From Stachybotrys elegans (Eukaryota > Ascomycota > Sordariomycetes > Hypocreales > Stachybotryaceae), in the NCBI GenBank assembly GCA_020746835.1, contig JAGPNK010000007.1, positions 1,287,501-1,351,500 on the forward strand: a DNA stretch of 64,000 bases. Reading direction: 5' to 3'. The notes beneath the pieces were generated by a model, which saw nothing but the letters and a program-made list of their open reading frames with translations, did no database searches and was not told the DNA's origin. Positions 12,531 through 25,728 of the stretch are shown here, piece after piece (within the stretch, counting starts at the first letter, position 1; each line of letters begins with the position of its first letter). Both the position numbers and the translations under genes were made by a program.

Positions 12531-15512
12531 ATGGAGCACATGGGCTTCCACATACCCGGCATGCAGCCGCCACGCATGAACGCGCCGCCTCGCATCTTTG
12601 GCGCCTACGGCCCCGACGGCCTTCCTGTGATGCCACAGCTCCCGCACGACATGGCTGCCCACATGTTCCCCGATGCCCACCACATCCTGCTCGACGAGTC
12701 CAATGAGGCAAAGCGGAGGAGAATTGCACGGGTAAGAAAATAATCAAAGAAGTCTCGCTTATGCCACAGCAGTGCTCTTCCGGAATGAGCAGCAGAGTGC
12801 TAACGCATGTTCCCAGGCCTGCGACATGTGCAGAAAGAAGAAGATCAAGTGCGACGGCAAGATGCCTGCCTGCACCCACTGCACCAATGCCAAAACCGAA
12901 TGCATCTTTACGCAAGTTGAGAAGAAGAGGACGCCGCCGAAAGGGTATGTGTTCCTTCGCGTTAACTTCCCAGCCCGATTGCTGACTGATTGCTACAGTG
13001 CCAAGTACATTGAAGGCTTGGAAAACCGCCTCGGCCGCATGGAGCACCTCTTGCGACTCTCTGGTACGTATAAGCGAAGCAGCGCCCGGCGACTTTTACT
13101 CACTCTGATTAGGACTACTCGGCGACGATGAGAATGGCGCCACCGACCTCGGCGAGCTCGAAAAGAAGCTCACGGAGCGGAATGAACGGTCCCGTCAGGC
13201 CTCGATGGCCACCGGCAGCTCGACACCGGCTTCCCCGGCCATTGGCATCACCAGGACCGACGCCTCTTCTACGCCTCAAAGCAGCCTGACCCCAGCCACA
13301 ATAAACCAGGATGGCGAGCGCAAATCCCAGACGCCAGCTGGAGAGGAAGAGGAGGAGGAGGAAGTTGCGACGCTCTCGGAGATGATGTGCTCCCTCGTCA
13401 CAAACCAGGTCGGAGAAACTCGGTACATTGGTGTGTGCGATGCTGCATTTGAGCCTGGCCCATTGGAACTAACAGAGAAAACACAGGATCGTCATCGGGC
13501 TTCTCCATCCTCTCGCCCAAGGGTGTCGAGTGGGTGAACGCCAAGACTGGCGATGACTCGTTCCAGAGAATGATTTCCGAAGTTTCGGTCGATGACCACA
13601 AGTGGGAGAACTGGAAGCCTGATGTCTTCCGAGATCTTTTCCCTCGTCCCGTTTTCCGACCTCTTCCGCCGAAGCCCGAGGCCATGTCTTTGCTCGTCGA
13701 CTACTTCGAGAACTTCAACTGCATGTTCCCTCTGTTCCACCAGCCGACGTTCATGCATCTTGTGGAGCGGCAGTACTCGTCGGATCCCTACCAGGGTTCG
13801 GGCTGGTGGGCCAGTCTCAACTGTGCCCTCGCCATCGCCTATCGCTTGCGCGTCATGAGCAACCTTGTGCCGGCAGCCGAAGACGAGAAAGCATGGGGCC
13901 ACATCAAGAATGCCATGGGTGTCTTTACCGAGCTAACCATGCGCAATACCGATCTCCTCAGTGTGCAAGGTCTGCTCGGCATGGCTCTCTTTATGCAGGG
14001 AACACCCAACCCACAGCCCAGTTTCGTCCTCATCTCTTCCGCCGTCCGCCTGGCCCACACCATCGGGCTGCACAAGCGTGGGACAGGCTTCAACCTCAAC
14101 CCTATTGAGATTGAGCAGCGTCGACGAGTCTTTTGGATCGCATACATCCTGGACAAGGATCTCAGCATACGATCCGGACGCCCCCCTGCCCAAGATGACG
14201 ATGATATGAATGTGGAGCTCCCCGATGCGGACCCTGCTGATAACATCGGCAACATCCCACTGGCTGATGGCAAGGGCAAGATGAACCTCTTCCGAGTCAT
14301 GTGCGAGTTCGCCGTCATTGAGAGCAACGTCTATAGGCGGCTGTATTCGACCAAGGCCACCAAGCAGTCGGATGGCGAGCTGCTCAACACCATCGGCGAA
14401 CTGGATGAGCAGCTCGAGGAGTGGAAGGACCGCATCCCTATTGATTTCAGACCCGAGCATGAAATCAAGGCCTCCCACACTCCGCTCATCCTCCACATCG
14501 TCATGCTCCACTTCACATACTATAACTGCCTGACAACTATCCACCGCATGTCCGTACATAGAGGGTATTGGACAAGCCGACTGTCAAACTACGCCATTCA
14601 GGGTCTGAATGCACGCCCGCTGAACCCCAGGATTTATTCATCCGCCGCTCTAAGTACGGCCGCCGCGCGAGCCTCGATATCTCTTTTGAAGTACATCCCG
14701 CAGGGCGACTTTTCTTGTGTCTGGTACGTGTCAACGCTCCCTAGTTGCCACCATCTACTAACAGCATGCCTAGGATGATTTTGTATTTCCCCGTGTCGGC
14801 CCTGGTCACGCTGTTCGGAAACATATTGGAGAACCCCTTGGATTCCAGGGCCAAGTCGGACACGAAGCTCATGAATCTCGTGGTTGTTTTCCTGTCCATG
14901 CTGGGCCAAGAGGCCGAGCAGGGCGGCGTGCACCGCATGCTGGGTATTTGTGCCGAGTTTGAGCGCGTAGCCAAGGTGGTCATCGACAGGGCGGAGAAGG
15001 AGCAGTCATCTCGTCGCAAGCGCAAGAACCAGGAGGCTGCCGCCAAATCGACACCGTCGCCAGCTGCCTCTACCCCCGGGGCTTCTGAAACCACGCCCAA
15101 GGTTTCGGCGAGCAATTCGGCGGCTCATCCAACGGCGACAACACCCCGGCAGTCGACGTCGCCTAATGTCAGGATCTATCAGCCAGGCGAGCATCTGTCC
15201 CCTGGCCAGACATACACATCAATCCCTACAGCATCAATGGACTTGTCGATGGAGGATACTTCGCATCCCGTCCAGTTTACTGGTGCAGACACCGACCCTT
15301 ATGGGGACATGAATGGCTACAGCCCGGAGATGAATGGCAACGGCAATGGCCCTAAGATGAACATGATGTACCAGCAGCCACTCCTGCCACACGATCTCTT
15401 CTCACTGCCCGTGTCCCTGGATTGGAACTGGGCCGAGATGAGTGGTGGTGCATATCCAACGGTCGAAAACGGAAACTTTGGCGAAAGGCGTCCGAGCCAT
15501 CATATGCAGTGA
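12531..15512 (+). CDS. Zn(II)2Cys6 transcription factor with fungal_trans domain
   Basis: Six exons: 12531-12731, 12817-12944, 12999-13063, 13113-13430, 13487-14723 and 14774-15512, about 895 aa. All junctions are GT-AG and keep frame. The N-terminus is Met/Pro/His-rich ([20 protein letters not shown]). The zinc cluster at residues 68-96, [20 protein letters not shown] and onward, has spacing C-x2-C-x6-C-x6-C-x2-C-x6-C. A linker and short coiled coil follow ([15 protein letters not shown]). The middle homology domain runs from about residue 270 ([54 protein letters not shown]). The C-terminus is Ser/Thr/Pro-rich and disordered. It acts in the nucleus as a DNA-binding regulator. The N-terminus recalls the Fow2/Tpc1 virulence and polarity regulators of plant-pathogenic Sordariomycetes, but this is from memory and unproven. 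Confidence 0.9.
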
Positions 15513-17484
15513 TTCTCAGCATGAGAATAGGAAAGGCATGCACTCTCATTACCATGCGGCGCGGAAATGCCGGGCGACTAATCCAATAATAATACCCCAC
15601 GTAATGAAGGCTATGTTAGGGAATCGAAATGGGTTTTCTTTTGTCTTTTTCCCCTTTGTATAGGTTAGTAGTTTGTGGCGTGGTGTCTTGGCCAAATCTT
15701 TTTCTATGTCCTAGGTACCTGCTTGGGTCATTATGACTTTATAAGAATCTCTACTTTGTTAAAGCTATGCCTTGTAATTGCTATGTCTCTACTATGTCAC
15801 GGATCCTCTCATTCTTTACCACAGATGGGGTCGACAAAGGTATGATGGAGTAGGTGCGTGCAGTGTGGAAAAAAGAACAATAGTATATGTGAACAATAGT
15901 GGCCCTGGTACCCGCAGGACCAAAGAACAGAGTCAAACAATGAAGGGACCGTCAGAATCACCCGTTGGCCAGAGAACAATGAGGGGGCAGCGGCAGCAAA
16001 AGCGGCAGCAAAAGCGTATGTCGACAAAGGTATTCATTGAAAATCTCCATCATCAAAATCCTGCCATTTCCTCGGACAAGCAATTATAGCAAGGGGCGTT
16101 GCCTGCGCTCTCTGTTGTCTGAAGGGCTTTGTATCCTGTCGGCGTACCAAATATGGCCTTTGAGGCAGGGTGGCGGCCAAGCTGATCAGGCGGTCCAGCT
16201 TGTCACCAACGAACCATCGAGATTTCTTATCTCCACTGTCTCTCTCCTTGATACCGTGGCGGACAAAATTGGGAGAAAAAGAACAAAGAAGAAAAAGAGG
16301 TTGCATAAATCAAGGTTACGAGGCAGCCAGGCGCTGTTGCTGTGAAGGATATTAGCCGTGTTTCAGATCTGGGCCAAAACACACAATCTTGCCACCAGCA
16401 CACGCCCGGATTCTTCAAGAGAGGACTCCGCACAAGACTGCTGGCCATCTGGTCTCACCATCAGCCCATCATCTGAGCTCTCTTGGTGGAGCACTCTCAC
16501 CAATGAAGCGAAACAAGCACCACCAGAGGATGCACACCTATTCCATGGTCTGGAGTTTGTAGCGCACACATACTTTCTTACCTCCGGTATCGCCTGGCAA
16601 GACCTGACATCACAGTGGCAACAAGATTTGAACCAGGCCATCAATTTTCCGAGTCTACTGGTATCTAATTCGTACAAAGCTGTGGACGCGAAAGAAAGGA
16701 AGCAAAAAGTGAACAAGATAAAAAAGAGATGAGAGCGATCCAGCGTAGGAAAAGAACAGTGGTTGATATTCGGGTCGTTGGTTGACCACATTTCTTCCCT
16801 GTCACGCCTCCCAATACCTCCTGCGCTCACATCAACGCGCTTCTTCCGCCGTATCATGCTTCGGGGACATGAAGCCCCGAGAGGAGACATATGCTCCTCG
16901 CTGGTGTTTCCCCCTCGCTTCTCTCCTTTTTGTATCTCCGCCGAACATCCAACTCTAAGAATGAACCTCATGCAGAGGAGCCATTAAACAAGACAATAGA
17001 GGGCGTTCAAACTGCAAAGCAAGGAAAGCAAATTGCAGTAACGAAATAAGAAATGAAGACCGGAACGTGTTCTTGGTTGTTCGAAACTCCTCCCCCTCCC
17101 CTCCTTTGCCCCTGTGATCTGGGTGCCCCTCCTGGAAAGACCGATTGTCCTGTAGCGCCATGCTAAAGAAGATAAAATAAAATAAAAGAAGAAGAAAAGG
17201 GAAAATAACAAGACGGTGAATCAAGAGTACCACCCCTTCATCCCGATGTGAATGCAGATAGGAAACCGCTGGGTCATGTAAGACGCGGCGCGAATGTGTT
17301 GTGAATATAGCCTGTACATGTTACCAAACCAATGTCCATTTGCGACTGGTATTATGCAAGAAATACCATCAGCCAACGCAGGCAGCTCTACCAGTCTCGT
17401 TCCTCGGAACAGTCACGGTGCTCATGCCCTCGATGGCTGATCAGATCCGATAGCAGAAGGAACAAGGTTGGTGCATCGGCGATA
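15513..17484. other. Convergent intergenic region
   Basis: 2.0 kb between the 3' ends of the Zn2Cys6 gene (+) and MED19 (-). It has T-rich and A-rich patches typical of 3' UTRs. A 202-codon ATG frame at 16363-16971 (-) has one hydrophobic stretch, but its composition is unlike the neighbouring genes and it shows no motif, so I do not call it. Confidence 0.45.
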
Positions 17485-18689
17485 TCATGCACCAACCATA
17501 CCTGGGCCGTAGCTCTGCTGTCGCATTGTGTTGGGATACCCCTGCGTGCTTCCAGGATTCTGCAACTTGTCAGCAGTGATGGGGTATGGTGATGAGGAGA
17601 CAAAGCCTGCCTTTTTGCGACGCTTCTGACCGCCCTCTCCTTCGCCGGTCGAGTATCCAGTGTCCATGCCAGTGTCTTCATCGGCATATGTTTCACTGTA
17701 GCCCTCATAGCTGTTGTCACCATACGCCCGCTTCTTGATGTTCCGACGCGGCCGTGTGGGATCATGTCCCTGCATTTGAGCACCTTGCGGTTTTGGGCGA
17801 TTCATGGAAGCGGAGGCAGAAGACAATGGTGTGCCAGGCGCAGTGGGCTTCATCGACGACGATTTGCTGCCATCGCCACCTGCCGGTGAGAGATCCCCAA
17901 GAACCGACGTATCCCAGACTGTTTTGGGTATGGGGCCTTTGGACATGGTCAAGGCCCTCGCAAGGCTCGACAGAGTTATCTCAGATAAGCCATCAGTGAT
18001 CTCTCGCCCCTTCACCTCGTGGACATTCCATTCGAGTTCAGGAGCCGACACCATGCTCAGAAATTCAGACATGGTCCCCTCTTTCTTCTTTTGCACATCA
18101 AAGTGGCCCGCCACACCTAGACGTTTGATATGGCCTTTGTATGTCTTTCGAAGAGCGTTCTTCTCGCCGTTGGGTTTCTCGCGCGCCACTTCGGCAGCAA
18201 GGCCTGTGAGGTTGAATGCTTCGTAGAGATCTTCGGACGTCCGTGGCAAAGACTCGGGGTGCGCTACAATCATGACATTGTCAACAAAAATATTCCAAGA
18301 GCAAACCGTCCCTGCGACTGTCGAGTCCGCACTCCGGGAAGAAGTGAGAAGAGGGCAGCGAAGGGAGTCTTACGAGTTTGGCAAAGAAGGTGCTTGATGC
18401 CGACATCGCAGTGCAGGTCATCGATACCCAGTTTGCGTTCCTCGAGATGGGGCTTCTTTTGGTTGCCTTCGCGATCACCGACATCCTCGACGGAGCGCTT
18501 TCGCTTGTTTGGGGTGTCATCAGTCATGGCGGACTCGGGTTGATAGGAAGCGCCGCTGACGCTGTGGGCCGGGGTCGGGAGTGTCGCGGTAGATGCCATG
18601 GAGGTGGAGAGGTTTGTCGACGCTTGCTCAGACGATGTTCCAGGGGAGAATTGTGAAGGGCTCTGAGGCGTCTGAGGATGGAACGACAT
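17485..18689 (-). CDS. MED19: Mediator complex subunit 19 (Rox3)
   Basis: Exon 1 is 18689-18374 and exon 2 is 18263-17485, joined across a 110-nt intron, for about 364 aa. Residues 1-75 are Ser/Thr/Pro-rich. The Rox3 domain follows: an NKRKRS basic patch, [20 protein letters not shown] (formed by the splice), then [37 protein letters not shown] and an EFLSMV segment. A Ser/Pro/Gly-rich tail carries basic patches RPRRNIKKR and KRRKK that look like nuclear signals. The protein belongs to the Mediator head/middle interface that links activators to RNA polymerase II. The last intron-like signal (GTATGG near 17500) could replace the final residues GMVGA with a different short tail; I kept the simplest ending. 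Confidence 0.85.
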
Positions 18690-21600
18690 GGTGAAAGAAC
18701 GACCGAAAGGGGGACGTTTGGGCGTGGCGCGCCACAGGCCGCCGACCGAGAAGTCGCTGCGCTTGGTTCAGCCGACCGTCATCAAATGGCTGATTTCTCA
18801 AGCGGCCGTGAATGATGCGACAAGACGTGGGTGGGCGGTGACGTGAAGGTCGGCAAAGAACGAGAGAAAAAAAGGGAAAGGGTTCGTCAAGGGTCGATCC
18901 GGTCGATGGAGAGTTCGTGAAATCAATATCGCTATATCGTCGTAATCAACAAATACTCGGGCGTGATTTCCCGACGAGGTGTGCAGGGAGGAGGCGGCGG
19001 GCAGTTCGCGGGTTGGTGATGAAGCCGAAAGGGTTCGTTGGTGATCATGGATCAGGCGTGGTGAGGTTGTGGTGGAGTGGAGGTGGCCGATGGAATTCAG
19101 GCCTGAGATTTCAGGTATCTGCTCCGATTGTCGCTGTGGTGCCTCATCAAATGCAGATTTTTAGTGCCATCGCGACTGCCAACAAAGGGATATTAGGTAA
19201 GGCGTCGTTTTCATGCCAGTGAATAACCGAGAGCCCCACGATAAGCGCCAAGACATGATTATGTAATGCGGTCCGTCTCTGACTTAGTCATTTTCCACAT
19301 GTATTGTCCTGCTTTCCTTTTTTTCTTTCTCTTTTTCTTCAACCAACGACCACCAATCGTGCAACCATCGCCAGTCTGGACTGACTCTTGTCACAATACG
19401 CGCTGCTGACGATTTTCGATCTGTGGTCAAGATCACATCCCAGTACAACCTTGCCTAAAACCATCATCACGAGGGCCCCTCGTGCGGCTACCATGATGCG
19501 GTGATGACCTGACGCAAGTGACATTCCTTTCGCAACCTTTCCGAGTGTGATGTGATTGCTCGAATATTCCGAGGGTCCAGTGCAATACCGGTGTATATCC
19601 GCTCAGTAGAGCTGATACTGTACCGACCAGTTATACAAGCAACACGATGCCAACCAATTTGTAGGTGCGCACCATCTTCACCGGGGTATCCCAAAACGCC
19701 CCCTTTCCTCAGTGTCGATGTGATGATACCTTTACATCTGGTAAACCTACTGGTCAGACTTGCAGTTGCGCGTCATGTATCCAACCCCTGGATTATTGAT
19801 GTGCCAACCAGTTGACCGTGTGAGGAGAAACGGCATTCTATATCTGATGATATCTCTGCTCTGCCGCAACCAGGACAACAGTTGATGGGACGTGGGCTGA
19901 CGGTGAGTTTCTAGGCAAAGTCGCATTGCCAACCCATGACGCCCGGAGCACCGGAACTTGTGAGCCCACGATGTCTTCGCGCTCAATCCATATAGGAGAC
20001 TGGCTGTAGTCTGCAAGACACCTAGTGAATTGTTTATTGGGGTTTTGCACGACAGAACAAGTGACGACCTCGAGCCATGTCACATACATCCAGCTGCCTC
20101 CCTACACGCAAGAGCCATGGTCGAATATTATATTGTCAATCGACCGATATTATACACCTGCTTCAGCAGCAGCTCTGATCGAGTCACCAGGCAGAAGCCT
20201 TCCCGTATGTTGCGCCCGACGCCACGGCGGCATCTTCTAGGCAATTGTGGTGGCTGGAAAACTTTGACATCCGCCGCAGCCACAAGCTTTTCTCAATCGA
20301 GTGTATTTTCTAACCAATTGTTATCTATTGATCTGATATCGTCTTTATCGTCAGAGGGGGCCTCCTCGAAGTCACTGGTCTGTATCCCATTGGGGCACAC
20401 GAACGGGAAATCCCACATACACCTGCTTCAGTGAGTAGGTGCAACATCATGAGATTTTGATTATATCTTGTTGAACTCGATCGCTGTGTGCCACTGGCCT
20501 TTAATGCTTTGCTGGCAGATCCCGACCTTGGTAGTCAGACCGAGAGGTCCTGCGGAGTAGCAGTGACAGTGGCGGTCCTACTCCTTCCAGCGGAGGGTGA
20601 AGATCTTTCGCAGCGGCAACGGCGGACGGTTTGAGGACAGCCAACTCTCGGCATATTCATCAATAGCATCTACACTGTCCGTAGGAGCCTTGGCTTCGCA
20701 TAGTACTGTAGTAATGGAAAGGTTTTGTGTTGGGACATATTTTGTTGAAGTAGGTTTGCAATGTGTTCGCTCAAAGTCACCAGGTCGGTGGTCAGGGTAT
20801 CAGTCCGTATCTTTCGTCATCATCAGCCCGTGCTGGAAGATTTTGTGTTAGGAGCTATCAGCAATAAAGGCGTGTGAGGTCATGCTTCCCGAAACTTACT
20901 GCTGGATAAGCATTACCCATCTAGTTCCAATTATCTTGATCCATGTGTCGCATTCTCGAGCCCCTTGCGGTGTGGACGTTGCGTGTCGTTCTATCGAGAG
21001 CATCGCTGTGCAAGCAAGCGTAGGCAGCGGACCCCGGACGCAGAGATATACCACGAATATCTCATACCAGCGCCGAGAGTGTAGGTGCGAACCCTTGGTA
21101 TAGACCGAGATCCAGAAAAGTAAGAGTGCAGTAGAAGCTGGTATGGGTTGCGTGGGTTTGGACTACTCTCCTTGAACGCATATCGACGAGTGACCGCAAC
21201 GTATTGCTCTGTGGAGGTGTAGCAGCACGTGTGCTGGCCCCTTGGTATGGAGGAGCTTGGTTGGTGCCCGGATAGTAGGTGGCCAGGGCTGGAATCACCC
21301 CAGGTGTTGCCCTCTTGTCGAACCCAGGACTCTTGGAGGCGCATAGAACAGTATGAGCTGCAGCGATCAACCGTTACAAAACAGATGATGCTATCAAATC
21401 TCTGGGGAAGGATCTTGGAGTAAGCCCAGAGAAACATCCGGAGCAACAAGTGTCGGTCTCGCCGTCCCAGAACAACCATGGTGGACGCTGCCGCCCCTCC
21501 CTCCCTTCGTGAAAGCGAGTGCCGCTGACAACTCCCGAGAAGGCTGCAGCATCTGGATCATCAGGGTACGATACACCCTTGGTGTTCCCAGAGGGGGTGA

Positions 21601-23349
21601 AAGCAACGAGATCAAAAGTCCCTCCGTTCCTGCTGCCACACATGCATAAACTTGAGTTGCTTCGGCGATCCGTTCGATGGCAAACGCGGCGTAGGACCGT
21701 GTATCCGCGCCTAATCTCACCGAGAAACATCCTCCGACCTTTGCCCCAGACCCATATGACGTCGAGGGGACAGGTAACAGGTTCCAAACTCGGGAAACCA
21801 TTCTGGCACGGTGATTGTAGCTTTGGCCCTTGCCTATATCGCGTTACAAAGATAGCTACTCATGCTACAAGACACCAGGAGGGTGAGTGAAAAACATTCA
21901 GCGTTATCTTGAAACTGTTCTAGTGACATATGTAGACGCAGTCAAGCCAGATATTATATAGCAAAGGGTATGCTCAACTTCCCTACCCATAGCTCAAGGT
22001 CCATACAACTCTCTGCCACATTACGTGCAGACCATACCGGAAAGCATCGTGGAGAACGCATAGCAATTTCCCTCTACCAACTTGCTGTCAGCAGCCCATT
22101 CACACTTGGAAGACAACCCCTGGCCTTGCTCCGCGTTTATTTCGACCTAGCTTAACCATACTTAACCATACATCCCCCACAGCGTGATGGCCAGGTCAGA
22201 GGCCTCTTGGAGGCCAGGCCACGGCAGACTCTTTGAGCGGCCCTGCTCCCGACAGACCGCAAGCCAGGGGTTGTATTTGCTTGCTCACGTACACACCCCC
22301 GCGGCTTGGCCAGGGCAGCCAAACCACAACGGTTCTATACGAGAGCACGTCAGGCTGAATATCAACATGCAATAGCGGCTCGTCCATGGTATTGTTCAGT
22401 GCCCCTATTGGCTAAGTGGAAGGATTCACCGTAGCAGAGGGCGGCTGGGGGTTTACCAGGACCAAGTAATGGCCGAAGCACTTAGGCATTATGCGTAGCT
22501 CCCTAACCATTCGTCCCAGCGGTTAGCTACTCTCGGGATTCTTGTTCTCCTCATCCACTGAGAATTTGAGCATGGAATGGCATGCGAACATGGTGCAATT
22601 GCCGAGCTTGTATGTCTGCGAGCCTTGCTCAGATGCGTGCTTGGGATTCTTCATCATCAATAGATGGGCACTGTGGTGGTGTACAGCCACAAGCATGACA
22701 GCAGACAGATGGCAAGCGTGCCACCTTCCCAGCATGGGCCACACCGGTCGATGTGCGGGGATATGAGGGCGTCCACCGGTGCAGGAGCCAAGGCTGAAGG
22801 CGGTGGACGTGGGAGCATGCATGTTGTTCCAGGAGTCAGGCCACTGAAGGATGTCTCTACTGTCAACACTCACCCGTGAGCCTGTGAGCCCGCAAGTCCG
22901 AATAAGATTGGGTGCGTCAGAAGACCGCTAACGGTATGTCGTGCCATGAGCTTCTACTGAGCCAGCCGTCTTGTCTCAGCTTCTGCTGACGTGCATTAGG
23001 TGAGGAGTTGGTTGGGTTGGACAAGCATTTAGCCACACCCACACGGCAGGTATCAAGGCATGGAGGTCATCAGCGACGGCGAACAGCGCCCGCCGATGAG
23101 GTTCAGGGTTACGCAGCCATCCCAATGTGTGTAGGTCCAGCCAGCACAGACAGCAAGAGTTGGCAGTTGATGTGGTCCATCCCTGTCGGATGCAATGCTT
23201 CCCATGACCTGCGCGCTCGTCGTCGTCTTTCACCGGCATGTTCGCTCGCGTCCATGTCTGGAAGAGGTAATCGGCAGGGTACAGGGCATAACGGCCGGCC
23301 GTTGAAGCAGAGGCTGGGAAAGGGAGTGAATGCATCAAGGCATGTAGAG

Positions 23350-23361
23350 GGGGGGGGGGGG
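23350..23361. repeat. G homopolymer (12)
   Basis: A run of 12 G on the plus strand in a gene-poor stretch. The length is likely to be uncertain in sequencing. Confidence 0.8.
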
Positions 23362-24026
23362 CAAGCTGCGTATGCGGGCCAGAAGGAGCCAAGTCGAGAG
23401 CGGGAGCACCTTGGATAGGGCCGAGAGGACATGGGGGAGGGGGTGTCGCGAGGCTTTAGGCTCCTTGCAGCGAGCGCGGACGAGAGGATGAGGGTGAGGT
23501 CGATGGAGGCCAGACAGCGAAACTGAACCCTGCCAGGCATTGCAGTGCGAGAAGCAAACCTGCCTTGCATTACCTCAGCTGTAATGGTTCCCTGCTCGTA
23601 ACGGTTACGTGGAGCCCTTGATGGACTTACCCGTCCCCCCTTCCCTGCCTCCCCCCCTCTCCTATAGCACGCTGGTGTTATTAGAGTTGAGGTTGCTTTG
23701 CCGTCTCGCTAAATGCTCTCTCTCTGCTGATCCGCAACCGGCGCCCGTGACGAAAAGAGGAGGCAACCTGGGCATCTCTGTGAGTAATGTACCTTGACCC
23801 CCGTCGTCCCCGTGGCTCAGGAGTCGTGACTTCGCAAAGACCCCAAGCTTCTCCAGATCTTCGGCAGGCACATCCAATCCACTTCCGCCGCCATGGTCCA
23901 TGATGATCTTTGCTACGCACCCCGGCATGGGCACGTCGTTGGGACGCACGCCGATCGCACCTACCTTGCTGCCCCACCACCACATCTTCCGTAATTGCCA
24001 CTTCTGGATTCAGCTTCCACCTCCCT

Positions 24027-24056
24027 CTCTCTCTCTCTCTTTCTCTTTCTTCCTCT
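24027..24056. repeat. CT dinucleotide microsatellite
   Basis: A (CT)n run followed by TTTCTC-type pyrimidine tract, in a long non-coding stretch. Confidence 0.8.
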
Positions 24057-25493
24057 GTGACTCTGGCCCTCTTTCTGTCTCCTCGCTGGCAGGTACCCCT
24101 CTTCACCCTGGCCAATGTCCCGCCTCTGTCTCCCCGCACTCACTAACCCCCAACGGGTCATCGATGCCGTCTCTTGATGCCACTCACACTCACTCCCTCC
24201 CTTAGTACCTAGAACCTTGTCGGCCCTACAACCGTGACTCAGTCACTCTGGGTCTCGCATTCTCTCATGTTTGAAGTCGCGATGCATGAAGCTTCAAAGG
24301 TCCGTCCTCCGGTCTGGTAATCTCCTTGGGCTGGAAAGGAGAGACCCGTCGGACACGGCACCTGGTGATGCCGTTGACATTCGACAGACCATCGCAGCCA
24401 AGTCATCAGTTAACACGCCTGCCAGTCACTCTGACATGGATATTAACAGATCTGACATTGGCTCCCCTTTCTCGTCCCAGTTCCTCGTCTGGCTCCCGCT
24501 GGCCCTTAAGACCAGCCCCCCTCCCCCAGCGGAAAATCTTCGAATCGATACCCCTCCCCTTCCTCGTTCGGCGGGTCGTCGACTGCCGTACCACCAGATT
24601 CAACGAGGTAAATCTGCACGGACTTTCTGTTGGTGTAGCATCGGTGCTACCTTGAGCGCCCGTATCCCTGCCTGCTGGGTCGACCTACCTCGTAGCTGAC
24701 TTCGCAATTTCCAGCAGCCATCTGCAACCATCCACAAGAGACGGTCAGCCTTGTAGGCCACGATGATCCACGGATACCAGATTTACCGGTATTGCATCCT
24801 CACGGCTCGTGAATGGTACCGGAGGTTTTTGTCGAGCTGCTACCCCTCCTCAATCAAAGCTGCATGATCCGTAACTAGGTATTCGATGGTTCAAAATAAC
24901 ACCACGCACCCAGTAGCAAGCTCGCACCTGAGGGCACACACGAATGTCGCGCACTGGTTTTTGTATTTTTCACGCAGCTAGCTTCTCTCCCTCCCCTCCC
25001 CCTGACCTCGCATCCATTCCTTATACTCCTCCTTCGATGAGCGCTAGCTGTAAGTAGCTTCACGACCCTTCTCATCATGTCTCGTGGAGTGCATGTAAGT
25101 CAGGAACACCCCATATTAGTATATACAGTTTGTTGGCTCTGCCCTTGCAGTAGTCAAACAAATTTGCCGCCAGCTATTCATTGGCGGCGGTTCTATGTAC
25201 AGAAAGAAGAAAAAAAGGTGTTAGATAAAGCGGCGCTTGCGAGAACCAGGAAAGCCCTGGCTCGTCAACCAAGAACGCGCACGCGATTCGTCCAATGCGC
25301 ACTATACAAGATCCTTCGCTTTTGGTACCTGATGATCAGGCCCTCCTGCCACATAGGCGTGAAGCAGATACATGAAAAACTCAAGACAGCGCACCAAGGA
25401 AATCTCAAACCACGGGGGGGGAAAAACATATAAACAGTGAAGAGATCCGAAAAGAGGATGTTTCGAGGGCAGCTTTTGGCCATCCTTGAGTGA

Positions 25494-25515
25494 AAAAAAA
25501 AAAAAAAAAAAAAAA
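25494..25515. repeat. A homopolymer (about 22)
   Basis: A long A run about 215 bases downstream of the homeodomain gene's stop. On the gene's strand it reads as poly-T. It may be a slippage-prone tract or the scar of a retroposed tail. Confidence 0.75.
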
Positions 25516-25728
25516 GGCGGCTTCGAGGCCATGAAGCACTCGATTTTGTGTCGATACTTCCATAGGCCATACCTGACTAGCAGGTTTTGCCTCATGCCAT
25601 GGAGTGAGGACAGTTCCGCGGAAGCAAGAAAGGTTTGCGACATGTGTTCTCATACCACCGACCCTAGAGCACGAAGACGAGTTTCCGCCTCGGCGTGTTC
25701 AAAGCTAAGCTGTAAGCGAGCGGAAGGG

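Larger units (their letters stand above)
18690..25728. other. 7-kb gene-poor region between MED19 and the homeodomain gene
   Basis: The first few hundred bases are the MED19 promoter. From about 19200 to 22500 base composition looks more AT-rich than the flanks, and all six frames are broken by stops. Several short overlapping frames (for example 20620-20790 and 21394-21801 on minus) have protein-like stretches but no domain I know, so a decayed gene or transposon relic is possible. Simple repeats are G12 (23350-23361), CT dinucleotides (24027-24050) and A22 (25494-25515). I call no gene here. Confidence 0.4.

Noticed and set aside
12817..12944. Assigning the Zn2Cys6 gene as FOW2/TPC1
   Set aside because: The likeness rests on memory of the N-terminus only, so no symbol was given.
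16363..16971. 202-codon ATG frame on minus
   Set aside because: No motif, repetitive low-complexity pieces, lies in convergent 3' UTR space; nothing beyond length supports it.
23109..23570. 153-codon ATG frame on minus
   Set aside because: Runs through a 12-base homopolymer, has no motif and overlaps a similar frame on plus.
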